The notes below the pieces were generated by a model that ran no database searches, was not told the origin of the DNA, and was given only the letters and a program-made list of their open reading frames with translations. 64,000 nucleotides of DNA from Megalobrama amblycephala (Eukaryota; Chordata; Actinopteri; Cypriniformes; Xenocyprididae), in the NCBI RefSeq assembly GCF_018812025.1, contig NC_063061.1, positions 3,076,001 to 3,140,000 of the forward strand, given 5' to 3'. Made by a program: the position numbers and the translations under genes. Numbering within the stretch: the stretch's first letter is position 1; the number at the start of each line of letters is the position of its first letter. Below, in pieces: positions 44,369-57,495 of this stretch.

Positions 44369-45118
44369 AAACCCCAGTCTCTTTCCTCAATCTCCCCTCC
44401 CAAAATACCACACGAGTGAACCACTCTCACACGGTCATCAAGACAGTTTGCACATGAATAAGTGGTTTATAGAATGTTTGAAAAAAGCAATAAGTTTGTT
44501 CTTTTTGTTTAATATGTGAATGATTTTCAAATGCCAGAGTGCTGTAACCGTACCAGTACAGTATATATATAGCATTAAGCGATGACATTGTTAGCGATGC
44601 AAAAAGGACCTCTACTGTGATTCCAAATACCACTCAGTTCATTAAGGTCTGTTGGTTTTTGATCTTCCCTGGAGTTTCAATGTGTTTTTATACCATGTGC
44701 CATGGTGTTCTTCTTAAATATAATTACATTAAAAGAAAACATGTTAAAAACACAGGGAAATAGTATCAATCTATATTTGAAAGCAGGTTTGTCTTGTCCT
44801 GAAATGTTTCTCATAATGATGTATGTATTTACCTCAAGTCAAAATGTAAGGCACTTTTAAAAGAACTGAATAAACGTCTCCCTACACTTCAGTTGTGACT
44901 CTCTGTGTTAAAGAAAGGAAAACTGGTACCGTGACTATAGCCGCATTTAACCCTGTTAAACAGTTGATATTTCTGGGAGGAAACAGACTTTTGTTCTACA
45001 GTACAGAAGTTCTGTCAGGTCTACAGACTTTGATAATATGAGTTTTAAGCAATAGCCAGAATAAATGACTGTCCAAAACCCCAACACAATTCCACTTTTA
45101 ATGGAAAACTTATGATAA

Positions 45119-45476
45119 ACAGTCATGCTCAAAAGTTTACATACCCCGTGCAGATCTGCAAAATGTTCATTTTTTTTAACAAAGTAAGAGGGATCATACA
45201 AAATGCATCTTATTTTTTTATTTAGTACTGTCCTGAATAAGGTATTTTACATAAAAGTATATAAAAGCTGTATGATTTTGAGATCCATCTTTTTTTGCTC
45301 CAGAAGGAAACACGATGCATTAAGAACCAGGGGGTGTAAACTTTTTGAATTTGAAGATCAAGGTAAATTGTTCTTAATTTGTCTTCTGGGAGACATGTAA
45401 GTATTTTCTCTTGCTTCTGAAGGGCAGTACTAAATTAAAAAAATATATATTTAAACAAAACGTAAAAAAAATAATA

Positions 45477-45516
<40 letters not shown>

Positions 45517-46003
45517 TTTTACATTTTGTTTAAATATATACACACACATCTTCATCCTGTTCATCCTCAGTGTGAAAAGATGGACCACAAAATCATACAG
45601 TCACTGCTGGAAAGGGTTCAAATGTAAAAGATGCTGGAAAATCAAATTTGCAGGACCTGAAGGATTTTTCTGAAGAACAGAGCTCAGTTTAACTGCTCAG
45701 GACAAACAAGAGACTCATGAACAACCATCACAAAACAAACAGCTGTGGATCATCCAGGTAAACACACACAGAATTAAGAATATGTAAACTTTTGAACGGT
45801 CATTTTTATAAATTCAGCAATCTGTTTTCAGACTATATGTAAACATATTTTATGTAAAATATCTTATTCAGGACAGTACTAAATAAATAAATAATAATAA
45901 TAATAAAAAAACACACATTTTGTATGATCCCTTATCCCTTATTTTATTAAATTAACATTATGCAGATTCTGCAAGGGGTATGTAAACTTTTGAGCATGAC
46001 TGT
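45119..46003. mobile_element. Complete MITE with CAGTCATGCTCAAAAG inverted ends
   Basis: ACAGTCATGCTCAAAAGTTT at the left is mirrored by AAACTTTTGAGCATGACTGT at the right. The internal arms GTCCTGAATAAGGTATTTTAC and its inverse are also present. TA follows on the right but the left flank is AA, so the target site is uncertain; the ends resemble Tc1-like MITEs. It includes (TA)n and poly-T runs at about 45470-45525. Confidence 0.8.
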
Positions 46004-46477
46004 ATAGATCATGTAACCATATAAATTTTATGTTGATATCATATAAATACAACCACTGATGTTAATAGACAAAGTCATAGACTGTGAAATTAAATATTTA
46101 ATGACTACAATGCATATTTTATATTAGAAATGGAGTCATGAGTTGATAAAAATTGAAAAAAAATTATATTTATAAAATTGTTTACTTCTTTCGTCCACTG
46201 GTTCATTGTATTCCATCTTTTAGTTTAGTAAAATTTTAGTAATAACAGCCTTGCAAACTGAACATTTCAGAAGATAATCAACACAAAATGTTTAATACAG
46301 CAAAGGGGTTTGGGGAATTTTAGCATATGTATACTGACCACTAGATGGCTGTATAGGATTGTGTTTAAGGTAATAAAGAATAATTAGCAGGTGAACTATG
46401 TAGTGCACTTGCTGAATTCAGACCTGTGTACTAGTCTGGCATACAGCTCTTTCTTTTTCTGTCATATTAAGATATCC

Positions 46478-47412
46478 TCCTCAGACCCAGAAAAGTTTTT
46501 TGAATTTAGTATTTTTTTTCATGTCATTACATTGTTTAGAGCATAAGAAACAAATAGGAAAAAAAAAAAAAAAAAGTATTTTATTCATATGTTATGCTAT
46601 GTCCTCTGTAGTGGACACCAGGACTAAATTGTTTAAAAAATAAAATGACATGAAATTACATGTATAGGCAAAAACAATGGGATTTTTTTTTTTTTTTTTT
46701 TTTTTCATCACCAATCAATTTTTAGGCTTCAGGATTTTTTTTAACCAAACTTTGTATAAAGATGAAAGATAGAACGGAATGAATCGATATACCATTTTAC
46801 TTTATGCAATATGTGGGTAAAATATCCATAAATAGTTTTCCCATTCAATACAATGCATCTATACACTGTATCTAATTTGCTTATTAATATGTTCTTGGAG
46901 CAACATGCAATGAATAAAAGAAGTGTAATAATGGGAGAAATAATTGGCAACATTTTCACAAAAATATCTAATAATAAATAATATCTTGTTGTGTCTCCTA
47001 AAATGCCTGATAAACATGATTTAAGTCCTGTTGTCCTCTACAGAGGTCATATATGAAATCATATGTCCTGTTTCATAACAGAAAGTCATATTTTGATTAT
47101 AAACCCCATTACATTTTCCTAAGATGTTGATTTATAACAAACAATTTGAAAATTAATCCGATTTAAATGATAATTACAAAATATTATTTCCATGAGAGTG
47201 CTAATTTTGATTTCCAGTCATATTTAAAGACCAAGAAGTTGTTGTTGTTGTCATGGCGAAACCTCTAAAAAATTGGGTATCTCTGCAAAGCCCTGAATGT
47301 GCTCTTTATAGGACATCCAGACTTAAAACTATGTATGATGTCAGAGAAAATCACTAAAATATAATGTCCACTACAGAGGACAGAAGTCTATTGCTGGGTC
47401 CCAGGAGGATGT
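46478..47412. mobile_element. Interspersed element with ATCCTCCT ends
   Basis: ATCCTCCTCAGACCCAG near 46478 is matched by inverted CTGGGTCCCAGGAGGAT near 47395-47412. Inside, GTCCTCTGTAGTGGACA (46607) pairs with GTCCACTACAGAGGAC (47367). It carries long poly-A/T runs and no coding sequence. Confidence 0.65.
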
Positions 47413-47427
47413 GGTAAAAATTGTAGG

Positions 47428-47560
47428 CCCGGTTTCACAGACAGGGCTTCGACTAAATCAGGATTAGGCCTTAGTTCAATTAAGGCATCTTAGTAGCTTT
47501 TATGAAAGTGACCTATAAAAAACATTACTAGTGTGAATCTTGAGACAAAACAATGGCTCA
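47428..47560. repeat. Dispersed repeat (GGTTTCACAGACAGGGCTT type)
   Basis: GGCCCGGTTTCACAGACAGGGCTT followed by GGATTAGGCCTTAG is a signature of a frequent cyprinid interspersed repeat, known to me from fish sequence generally. No second copy in this window confirms its limits. Confidence 0.45.
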
Positions 47561-47689
47561 ATGGCATATTTATCATTATTCAGTTCAGTTGTTTTGTTTT
47601 GTTTTGTTTTGTTTTTATTCTCATTTAACAGTGTCAGTAGGCTACAGTCAGCTTGATGGTATTTTCTGAAATATTAATAATATTTTGCC

Positions 47690-47889
47690 GTGTTTTATGC
47701 TCGTTTTGTCCTGGGATGGCGCTACAGATCACACTCGTCTGACTGACATCACAGGAAGCTCACAGGCGAATCTGATCTGATGAGGGCTGTGGCTTTGCCA
47801 TTAACTAGTTATACAGTTTCATTTAGACAGTTTGCTGCTTGAATTGTGTCTATACGGGGATTTGTGGTATCTTCTCAAGCTCGCTGAGG
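47690..47889 (+). promoter_or_regulatory. ndfip1: Putative ndfip1 promoter and 5'UTR
   Basis: Unique-looking sequence directly upstream of the ndfip1 ATG, more balanced in GC and free of repeats, between a dispersed repeat and the first exon. No TATA box or initiator can be fixed with confidence, so the transcription start is unknown. Confidence 0.4.
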
Positions 47890-50800
47890 ATGGCTGAGCC
47901 AAGCGGGAGATATCAGCAGGTGAGTGAGCTCCTCTGTGCCTCGACGCAGTTGTTTTTAAAGCAGACCCGCGGCAGGCGCGTCCAAGGCGGGGAGTGTTTT
48001 CGTGAAACACCGAGGCTCTGACAGGATGCAGGCCGCAGTATTTTGAAATCAATAACACGACCATTTAAATGATTGCGACATGACAACACTTGGATCGTGT
48101 TGAAACAGTTCGTTATTTTAAAATAGTTTGCAATGCTAATATGCTATAGTTTCTTGCTTACGTCAAAGTTTTCATTCATGCAATATAAGCCACGTATCTC
48201 ATTTACCATGCAAGAAAATAAAATGAGTTACTGCAGATTGGCTGGAATTTATGTAGAAGGAACCAGCCTTGACAAGTTGACAAAATATCTGGTTAGATGA
48301 TCACTAGTAGAGACCAATGTAATATAATATCCCACAACAGCAGACATGTTTTTTTATCTTCTTGTATTAAGAAACAACCTACTCAATGAGATGTTTTATC
48401 GTGGTTAATACACTGGGCCTTATGGTGCAGTGTTTGGTGTCAGGTACCGTGGTAATTTGATACTACTATTATAGAATTATTATCATATTCGTATACCTTT
48501 TTCAAAAACTATGTGTATCATGCTATAACCATGATTCTGGACATGTAACATGTCTCAAAAACCATGGTTTTCCCATAAGACATGACCGCAAAACTCTGTA
48601 TTTCCATTTTAAACCATGTAAAGCAAAGCCTTTAGAATAACAGTCAATTTAAATTATAATAAACTGAAATGGGGCAGTTTATTGAACCTTTATACAAAAA
48701 AATAAGCATTTAACATCTGAACATCTAAAAAAAATTGCATGTAAATCAGTAACAGTAGAGCAGACTATTTGCCTAAAATGCATATACACATCAGTTGTCA
48801 CTCTATATCTTCCAAACAATGTATTATTAATATATTTAAATGATCAGTTTTATTATTTAGGGCTTGAAAATAACTTTTTTTTTACTTGGTAGCACTGGTG
48901 CTCCCAGCTTCAAAAAGTTAGGAGCACCAGCAAAAATTTAGGAGCACCACCACTAAAAAGTAGCAACAGATTTTTGTGTTGTAAATATAATTTACTGAAG
49001 CAATATTATCGTCAGTGTTCACTCAGCTTTTAGCTCGATAATAATTTTCCTATTGTCACTGAGAAGCTGCTTTGAAACCGTATGTATTGTGAAAAGCGCT
49101 ATATAAATGACTTGACTTTTTCCCCTAATCTTATTAAATGCTTCATCTTTCAATTTAAATTCTTAAATTTGATCAATAAATGCAATTAAAATATTAAGAT
49201 ACTGTAGGGCTGTTACCAGTCAAATTAAATAATTTACACTGAAAAATTACAACTGCATTAAATAATGTTATGAGATTGTTTTATTTATTTATATATATAT
49301 TTTTGAATATACAAATAAGAAATGTTGGAAAGAATGATTACTTTTAAACATGAATCTAAACCGCCAGTAGGTGGCGGCAGGTGAACGTCTTAATGAGTGA
49401 GTCATTGAGTCATTCATTCAAACGATTAATTCAAATGGATGATTCAATCAATAATGACGCAGTTGTTTATGAATGGGTCATTGATTCTTTGACTCAACCG
49501 ATTCGTTCAAAATGCTGAATCATTTAGTAATGAAAGAAAACACGATTGTGTTGTCATGAAATGCGCGATGGTTCTGCTGTGATCTTTGTTTGGAACTATT
49601 TTCGCTGCTGCAATAGAACAAAAACAGTCACTATTGCATCTAAAATGTAAGTGATTTAATTTTAACTAGCCTACTTTTTAAAATTATGCTAGAAGGTCTT
49701 TTACTTGCTAAAAAGGTTCAACTACCAATCGAAGAACAGAATGCAGTGTTGTGGATTTGGTTCAGCAGGCTTTACAGTAAAAATTTTAATTATGTTGATA
49801 ATTTAGAGGCCTTCGAAATTCATGTATCAAATTTGAAACGGTAGGCTTTATAAAGTTAATCTGCATCTACAAAATGGTAAAATTTTATTTCGACGTCTTT
49901 TATTATGGGAATCACTGTTTATTTTATTATTTAGTGAATTAAAAAAATAATAATAAATGTTTGCATTGTCCAGATTCCTTGAATATTGTTTTATGTAATG
50001 AATGTTTCTGGTCATAATTTATGAAAGGCGGTTTGTTAGCCCAGTTTTTACCTCATTATGAATGTTGAAGGTGAACCCTCTCTTGGAACAAATGCGTGTG
50101 TTTGCTACTATATGGGCATTTGATGAGTTTATGGAAATTCATGTGAGTTTCAGCTAAGGATTACATTTGTCATGGTCTTGCACAGTTTCAGGGAATATTT
50201 ATGATTGAAATTTAAATTCTCTCATATTCTCTCATATTTTCACCTGCATTTAGTGTTTACAGTGCAACCATGTCGCGATCAAACTTTAGGATTTCATGCA
50301 GCCAATGAACTGTCTCTTGTGTCCCCAGCTGCCCAATGAGGAGGATCCAGAGGAGGGACCTCAGTTGGCCAGTGATGCTCCGCCCCCTTACAGCAGTATT
50401 GCAGCGGACAGTGCAGGTATGCAACTTTTATATGGCTAAATCTGTTTGTCTCAAATTCAGTTTTATTTTTTCCCCAAATGACATGTTTTCTGTTTTAATT
50501 TTTCTGGATTTCATATTAATGGTTTAGTTAAAACTTAATCTCACATAGACTAGACCAGTGGTTCCCAAACCTGTCCTGGAGGACCCCCAGCCCTGCACAT
50601 TTTGTATGTCTCCCTTATCTCTCACACCTGATTCAACTCATGTGCTCATTAGTAGAGAAAGCAAAACCTGAAATGGGTGTGTCAGAAATAGGGAGACATA
50701 CAAAATGTGCAGGGCTGGGGGTCCTCCAGGACAGGTTTGGGAACCACTGGACTAGACTAGACAACGGCAGAAGGTTTGCACTCCATTGCAGCTTTCACTG

Positions 50801-52897
50801 ACATGTCAAGCAACCAATCACAGTTTGTTTTGTACGTGTTTAAGGGCGTAAAAATGTAAAGATGATGTTCCTGCAATAACAGATTGGCATGTAAAACTTT
50901 TCAATATGTTTTGAAGAGTCTATGCCATGAACTTCACATACTTCAGAAAATCCAGCATTTAGTCGATCCTGATAAGCTTCCTGATCCTGACTTACAGCTG
51001 TGATCCTGACTGTCACAGTTGTAAACACTCTCATGAGGGGGTTTGGCATCAAGGCGGCTTTGTTTCCAGGCGGGCCGTTAAAGAACGCGACACACACGTC
51101 TCCCGGAAATCCTTTATAATTCAACCAATAGAAGATAACTTGAAATGTGTTTCCCATTTTGTGTGAATCAGACATTGCGTCAGATGTTCAGCCAACGGTC
51201 CGTGGGCATGAGACCCTGTTTTCACCTGGTATTAAGATGCATTTTGGTCGATCGGATCACAAGTGGACGACGCTAAATGCAGGTGTAAACGTGGTCTAAA
51301 ACTTTTTGAGCTTGTCCACTTTCGACCACTTCCAGAGGTAGTCGAAAACGCATTCGACCGGATTGCTTTCATTGTGCTCATGTGGTTGAATGTGTTCAAA
51401 CAGCCACAAAAGACTTTCCGTCTACTCTTCGCCTACTGACCTAACGCGTAAACATTATGGGAAGCACGCCAGCCAGACGGGATTTAAACTTTGTCGGCTG
51501 AAGACTCAAGTTTGGTTTGAAGACTAAAAATGTACCAAGCACAATGTTCTCTCACCATTCCTGATTTGTAACACACACTCACAGCGTTCGGCTGGTCTTA
51601 CGGCTGTCAGAGCAGGAATGAAAGCTGTTGCTCTCCATATGTTTTCTGTCATCTCCAGTCACATTCATATGTATATTGTGCAAGCTTATTTCGTCCATTA
51701 GATCAAAAGATCTGAAAAACCCATACATTTACCCACCCATAGACTCTCCCCTCGAAGAAATCAGGACAGAAGTGGTTAGCAGTCTTTTTGTAGTTTTTGT
51801 ACTATTCACAGACACTAGTCCATATCATGATTTAAAGCAGCAGTCCGCAATTTTTGGCCCTCTAGCGGTTAATAAACAGAACTGCACACGTGTTGCGGAA
51901 GAATGTTGTAGCCGGAGCTACTTTTCTCCGTGTATGTCTGGCAAGTCACGCAGTTACTGTGATACTCTTCGGCGGGTCCTACCAGTCCTGTCTGAAATAA
52001 TCCGAATATAAACACTTATTATAAGTGTACCATAAAGATTCAGGGTAAGACAAAAACACGGTTTAGAAAATGGATTCATGTTGTACATTCTCATTATATC
52101 ATTTTTGTACATTTTGAACACAAAAAAGTTGCGGACTGCAGCTTTAAGTGTATAACCCTTTTCATACAAAAAAAATCCACATTGTGGAAATCATAGTGCC
52201 CTAATTAAAGGAGACGTGCATTCTATGTTAGCATAGTTTTTCATCACATTATGCAACAGCAAGTAATCACTAATTCATATTTTTTCCCTCTTCTCAGCAT
52301 ATTTTGATTACAAAGATGATGCAGCATTTCCCAAGCCCCCATCTTACAATGTAGCCACATCACTTCCGTCGTATGATGAGGCTGAGAGAACCAAAGCAGA
52401 GGTTACCGTCCCACTGGTGTCAGGTCGAGTAAGTACCACACATCTCACCCACAAATCCAACCAGCTCTGGGACAAAAGTCCTTAACAGCATCACCACAGG
52501 AAATACTGTTTTAATGTTTCCCCTGTTCACTGCTCTGTTTCTCTGCCACACACTGCTTGCGTACAGCACAGGGAACGCCTGGACACATTCGATGATGTAA
52601 CTCGCTGTGCGCTGGAGGTACAGTAACAGAGTGTGTGAGACTGTAAAGTGTGATGGTACAGGTGACGTCCATCGAAGACCCCAGAGCCCTGTGTTTCTGA
52701 CTCGAACCTCAAAGTGCTGCATGTCTTGACTAGGGAGAGGCTATCTATCTATTTATCTATATCTGTCTGTCTTTCTCTCAGAATATCTATCTATCTATCT
52801 ATCTATCTATCTGTCTTTCTCTCAGAATATCTATCTATCTATTTATCCACCCACCCATCCATCATCCATCCATCATCTATCTGTCTTTCTCTCAGAA

Positions 52898-52946
<49 letters not shown>

Positions 52947-53047
52947 GTCTTTCTCTCAGAATATCTATCTATCTATCATCTGTCTGTCTTTCTCTCAGAA
53001 TATCCATCCATCCATCCATCCATCATCTATCTGTCTTTCTCTCAGAA

Positions 53048-53087
<40 letters not shown>

Positions 53088-53176
53088 ATCTATCATCTGT
53101 CTGTCTTTCTCTCAGAATATCCATCCATCCATCCATCCATCCATCCATCCATCATCTATCTGTCTTTCTCTCAGAA

Positions 53177-53232
<56 letters not shown>

Positions 53233-53298
53233 ATCTGTCTGTCTTTCTCTCAGAATATCCATCCATCCATCCATCATCTATCTGTCTTTCTCTCAGAA

Positions 53299-53339
<41 letters not shown>

Positions 53340-53354
53340 GTCTTTCTCTCAGAA

Positions 53355-53402
<48 letters not shown>

Positions 53403-53468
53403 ATCTGTCTGTCTTTCTCTCAGAATATCCATCCATCCACCCATCATCTATCTGTCTTTCTCTCAGAA

Positions 53469-53560
<92 letters not shown>

Positions 53561-53626
53561 ATCTGTCTGTCTTTCTCTCAGAATATCCATCCATCCATCC
53601 ATCATCTATCTGTCTTTCTCTCAGAA

Positions 53627-53663
<37 letters not shown>

Positions 53664-53678
53664 GTCTTTCTCTCAGAA

Positions 53679-53722
<44 letters not shown>

Positions 53723-53788
53723 ATCTGTCTGTCTTTCTCTCAGAATATCCATCCATCCACCCATCATCTATCTGTCTTTCTCTCAGAA

Positions 53789-53840
<52 letters not shown>

Positions 53841-56382
53841 ATCTGTCTTTCTTTCTCTCAGAATATCTATCTATCTATCTATCATCTGTCTGTCTTCCTC
53901 TCAGAATATCTATCTATCTATCTATCATCTGTCTTTCTCTGAGTATCTATCTATCTGTTTGTCGTTTTTTCCCGATATTCCAGACTGTTCTAATCGATAT
54001 TGACGATGTCTCACACGTATCGCAATATAGGATAATATCGTCATATCGCCCATCCCTATCACAGATGGAAAATTTCCATGTCAAATAAGGCGGAGCCTCA
54101 GAGTTACACCTACCTATTACATAATCGCCACAGACCAGTGGTAGTTTGAAGGTGTTTATAAGCCGGACCAAACTTTTTCAGAAAGTTTTCTTTACCAAGC
54201 TGTTTCGAACGCGCAACGTTCTTCACTTTGGCCTGATTTTGTTCTAAATGACGTCACACCAGATCGTTCTTTGATTTCACTTGAAGTATATCAGGGTCTT
54301 AAAGCTACATTTCTACCAAGTTCACTCTTAAAATGTTGCTTTAGTGTCACTTACATTTATGTGTGTCTGTTTTTTTGATTCTGTGAATTTTATGCACAGT
54401 GCATCCAGTCCCATTTCTTTTCTGTCATTATGAAGTTCTGTTTTCTCATTTAAACGATCACATGGTTTTTCCCAGTGTGTTATTTTAGTCTTGTTTCCTG
54501 CTCTGTTATACATTCAGAGTTGATACACATCTCTGTCTCTGTGTTTTCCTGCAGGATGATGACTTTGTGGCCAGAGATGACTTTGAGGATGCTGACCAGC
54601 TGCGGATAGGCAACGACGGCATTTTCATGTTGACATTTTTTAGTAAGTGTTTTCAGCGATGATGGAGGATTCCGAAAAAGTTTTGGCACTTTCTCTTTGT
54701 TCTGTTATCTCCTTCCGATCAAGCGGGACTTTCCAAACATAAGTTAAGGCATGACTGTTGTCAACCAAATAAAGAAACAAAAAGGAAATGATGGTGATGA
54801 GGGTTATGCATTTTCATTTTAGTTTTTGGGAATGAGATGATGGTACAGGAAAGACTGGTATAGATTTAAGATTTTTTTTTTTTCCTCAGTGGCATTCCTC
54901 TTCAACTGGATTGGCTTCTTTCTATCATTCTGCCTTACAACCTCAGCAGCCGGGCGTTATGGCGCCATATCTGGGTTTGGACTGTCACTCATCAAATGGA
55001 TCCTCATCGTACGGGTATGCTACCACCTAGACAACTGCAGCTAATTGTACACATTTTGTTTTATTTATTATAGTTTATATTGGTTAACCATTTTGGCTTG
55101 GCTGGGAAGCACATTACACCGCATTAGTAATCACCACAACAGCTCAAATCTGATTAAATGAGTTAAACAGGCTGTGATGTATTGTAATGTGTTTTCTTCA
55201 CATCTTCATGACATTCCAAGTCCGAACATGATTGGTGTTTTATTCATGCTTTTCTTTCTCACTCTTCCTCTCTCTTTGCATTCTCAGTTTTCCACTTATT
55301 TCCCTGGTTACTTTGATGGACAGTACTGGTTATGGTGGGTGTTTCTGCTGCTTGGTAAGTATAAGGACACCAAACACAACTTCTACTTTTCCTCTGCTTT
55401 CCAGTCAAAAGACATGAATGATATCCGTTGATTTTCTTTGTGTGAAATGTTTTGGTTGTAAAGTAGGCTTAAAGGGTTAGTTCACCCAAAAATGAAATTT
55501 CTGTCACTAATTACTCACCCTCATGTCGTTCCACACTCGTAAGACCTTCGTTCATCTTCGGAACACTAAGATATTTTTGATGAAATCCGAGAGGTTTTTT
55601 TTTATCTCTTATAGAAAGTGATGAAATGACCACGTTCAAGGTCCAGAAAGGTATTACAAACATCCTTAAAATAGTCAATGTGACTACAGTGCTTCAACCT
55701 TAATGTTATGAAGTGACAAGTATACTTTTTGTGTGCAAAAACGAAACAAAAAATGACTTTATACAACAATTTGATCTGTTGTCATACGCATTTTACGTTG
55801 AAGACACATTGCAGAGCTTCCATGTTCTTTATTTTCCATGTTCTATATTCCGTGTTCTTATTTTTGTTTTGTTTTTGCGCAAAAAAAGTATTCTCGTCGC
55901 TTCATAACATTAAGGTTGAACCACTGTAGTCACATTAACTATTTAAACAATGTCTCTGCTACTTTTCTGAACCTTGAATGTGTTCCTTTCGTTGCTTTCT
56001 ATGGGAGATAAAAAACTTCTCGGATTTCATCAGAAATATCTTAATTTGTGTTCTGAAGTTGAGTGAAAATCTTTCTGGTTTGGAACAATAATTAATGACA
56101 GAAATTTCATTTTTGAAGTAACCCTTTAAGTTGTATGTCAATAAATCTCAAAACTTAGTTTGGATTTTATCTAGTTTAATGATATTCAAAATTTTAAGCG
56201 AGACTTAAGCATCCAAAAAATGATACGTTGTTGAATGGAGCAAGAGGCACAAGTGCTGATATGAGTTTCCATGACCTACAGGCTTCCTGCTCTTCCTCAG
56301 AGGCTTTATCAACTACGCAAAGATCCGAAAAATGGCGGACTCCTTTTCTACTCTTCCACGGACCAGAGTTCTCTTCATTTAG
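47890..56382 (+). CDS. ndfip1: ndfip1: NEDD4 family-interacting protein 1, 7 exons, complete
   Basis: NDFIP1 is a Golgi/endosome membrane adaptor that recruits and activates NEDD4-family HECT ubiquitin ligases. Exons: 47890-47919, 50329-50416, 52298-52428, 54555-54642, 54890-55014, 55288-55354, 56282-56382; total 630 nt, 209 aa plus TAG. All junctions are GT..AG and the phases match. The cytosolic N-terminus carries PPPY (28-31), PPSY (53-56) and LPSY (62-65), the WW-domain ligands. Three membrane segments follow at about 108-130, 136-154 and 167-186, with near-invariant ADQLRIGNDGIFMLTFF, NWIGFFLSFCLTTSAAGRYG and YFPGYFDGQYWLWW. The N-terminus (MAEPSGRYQQ) is shorter than the human MALALAALAAVEPACGSRYQQ, and the end reads RVLFI, one residue short of human RVLFIY. 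The closely related fish paralogue ndfip1-like cannot be excluded from sequence alone. Confidence 0.94.
48880..49120. repeat. Dispersed repeat in ndfip1 intron 1
   Basis: GGAGCACCA units (about 48900-48955) and a tail AAAGCGCTATATAAATGACTT at about 49094-49115. The tail resembles the 3' ends of several fish LINE/SINE families. No coding part is present. Confidence 0.5.
49130..50328 (+). other. Remainder of ndfip1 intron 1
   Basis: It includes a short tandem of GAATCATT/TGATTC-type units at about 49400-49520. No coding signal and no element with clear ends. Confidence 0.5.
50556..50749. mobile_element. 194-bp hAT-type MITE with perfect 8-bp target duplication
   Basis: The ends CAGTGGTTCCCAAACCTGTC and the exact inverse enclose long complementary arms. 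GACTAGAC occurs immediately on both sides (50548-50555 and 50750-50757). CAGTG termini and an 8-bp duplication identify hAT. The whole element could fold into one hairpin. A split relative lies at about 61546-63525. Confidence 0.92.
51212..51480. repeat. Dispersed repeat, inverse of 2476-2698
   Basis: See the upstream copy. Shared blocks include ACAAGTGGAC, GGTGTAAACG, CTTGTCCACTTTCGACCACTT and the AAACAGCCACAAAAGAC region. It lies in ndfip1 intron 2. Confidence 0.55.
52740..53955 (+). repeat. 1.2-kb compound (TATC)n/(CATC)n array with a regular spacer, in ndfip1 intron 3
   Basis: Runs of TATC or CATC units are separated about 20 times by GTCTTTCTCTCAGAATATC. CATC-rich and TATC-rich blocks alternate in an ordered way, so larger units were duplicated. 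A 429-codon open frame of Ile/Tyr/Leu/Ser/Pro/His runs through it, which is a by-product of the tetranucleotide and not a gene. The spacer itself looks like a 3' splice site on the sense strand. Confidence 0.95.
55469..56129. mobile_element. 661-bp TTAA element in ndfip1 intron 6
   Basis: TTAA AGGGTTAGTTCACCC at the left and GAAGTAACCCT TTAA at the right. The arms carry inverted blocks (GAAATTTCTGTCA against TGACAGAAATTTC; ATAACATTAAGGTTGAA). Internal short frames are not conserved coding sequence. It ends about 150 bp before the last exon. Confidence 0.82.
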
Positions 56383-57495
56383 GTAAATTGTGTAAATGTG
56401 TGTGTGCATGTGTTTTTGTTTTTTAACCAAAAAATACAAAATATATGTGTATATGCAATATTAAATTAAAAGCCCCTTTTTTACTACCCCCCCCAATATA
56501 ATAATAATAATAATTATTATTAATGTATATAAGTTGCAAGATTCATAAGTTGAAAATAATGACTGGCCAGTCAAGTAAAGTAAATGTTTTAATCTACTCT
56601 AGTCACTTGCCGGAAATGAAACCACATGTATGGGCCTGTGTTGAACCACTGATCCAGCGGTGGAAATGTATTAAAAAAAAAAAACAAAAAAAAAAACTTC
56701 CATCTGTAATCTACTCATCTGAACGGAAGACAGCGGAATTCCAGAGCGCTGGAGGAAGAACTTTTATTTTCCACCCTCTGCTTTTGAAAATGCTGTTTGG
56801 GTGTCAGATAGCAGGATACTCTTTTTACGTTTCTAGATGTAAAGTAGTGGATGCTAACAGCTCTGTACCTGTTCTGAAATCATTCGTGGATTGATGTTGA
56901 GTGCTATTTGCTATTTTCAGTATATTTCAATGTATTTAAAAAAAGCCTTATGTATGAGATCTTGTTTGTAGTAAAAGCATGTGCTATGCTCCCTGTTAAC
57001 CAGAAGGGGGAAGTCTTGCTTTTTTTAAATTTCAGTCTGTTTTTTTTTTTTTTTTCCCCTTCATTCAGTTACATTTGACAAGAAGGCAACCAGTCACTGC
57101 CGGTCACCATTCATGAAGAGCTTTTCTCTTTGTGAATGGCAGTGTGAAATGAATTGAATCCAAAACAGTCAATGCTTTTCTTTTCTTCTATTCTCTTCTA
57201 CTGTTTCTCTTTCTCTGTGCCTCCCCACATGACATGAAATTAAAGTCACTGTTTTTAATTTGTCACTTTTGATGTGGTTTAGACATGTTTTATTGGCTAT
57301 GTAGTTATTTGAAATAGCTTCTTAAGACCAAAGTTAAGATCCAGAAGGCACATGAATAGCATCTTGCATCAGCAAATGCAAATTATGTTTTTACACTGCA
57401 CATTTGGCATCCACAAAAGGGCTCCTAGAGCACCATGTTTGAGTACTTGCAACTTTTCACAAAGAAATAAAAACTGATATTGTCTGCGTTGCAAT
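56383..57495 (+). other. ndfip1: ndfip1 3' untranslated region
   Basis: Mostly unique sequence following the stop. Candidate polyadenylation signals are ATTAAA at 57239-57244, AATAAA at 57466-57471 and, further on, AATAAA at 57991-57996. The second is the best placed, but the true end cannot be read from sequence alone. A GTAAAT directly after the stop codon could be a weak donor. Confidence 0.55.

Larger units (their letters stand above)
42255..45915 (+). repeat. Duplicated block, copy B, carrying a second mpp1 terminal exon
   Basis: It matches 24435-26829 almost base for base on both sides of the 42413-43637 insertion. The offset before the exon agrees within a few bases, the difference being a poly-T length change near 44037. 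It lies about 18 kb downstream of mpp1 in the same orientation. Confidence 0.9.

Noticed and set aside
51628..52011. 127-codon plus-strand frame in ndfip1 intron 2
   Set aside because: It overlaps a dispersed repeat and has no recognisable domain or splice signals of its own.
52714..54003. 429-codon open frame rich in Ile, Tyr, Leu, Ser, Pro and His
   Set aside because: It is the translation of the TATC/CATC array in ndfip1 intron 3; a tetranucleotide without stops stays open in all phases.
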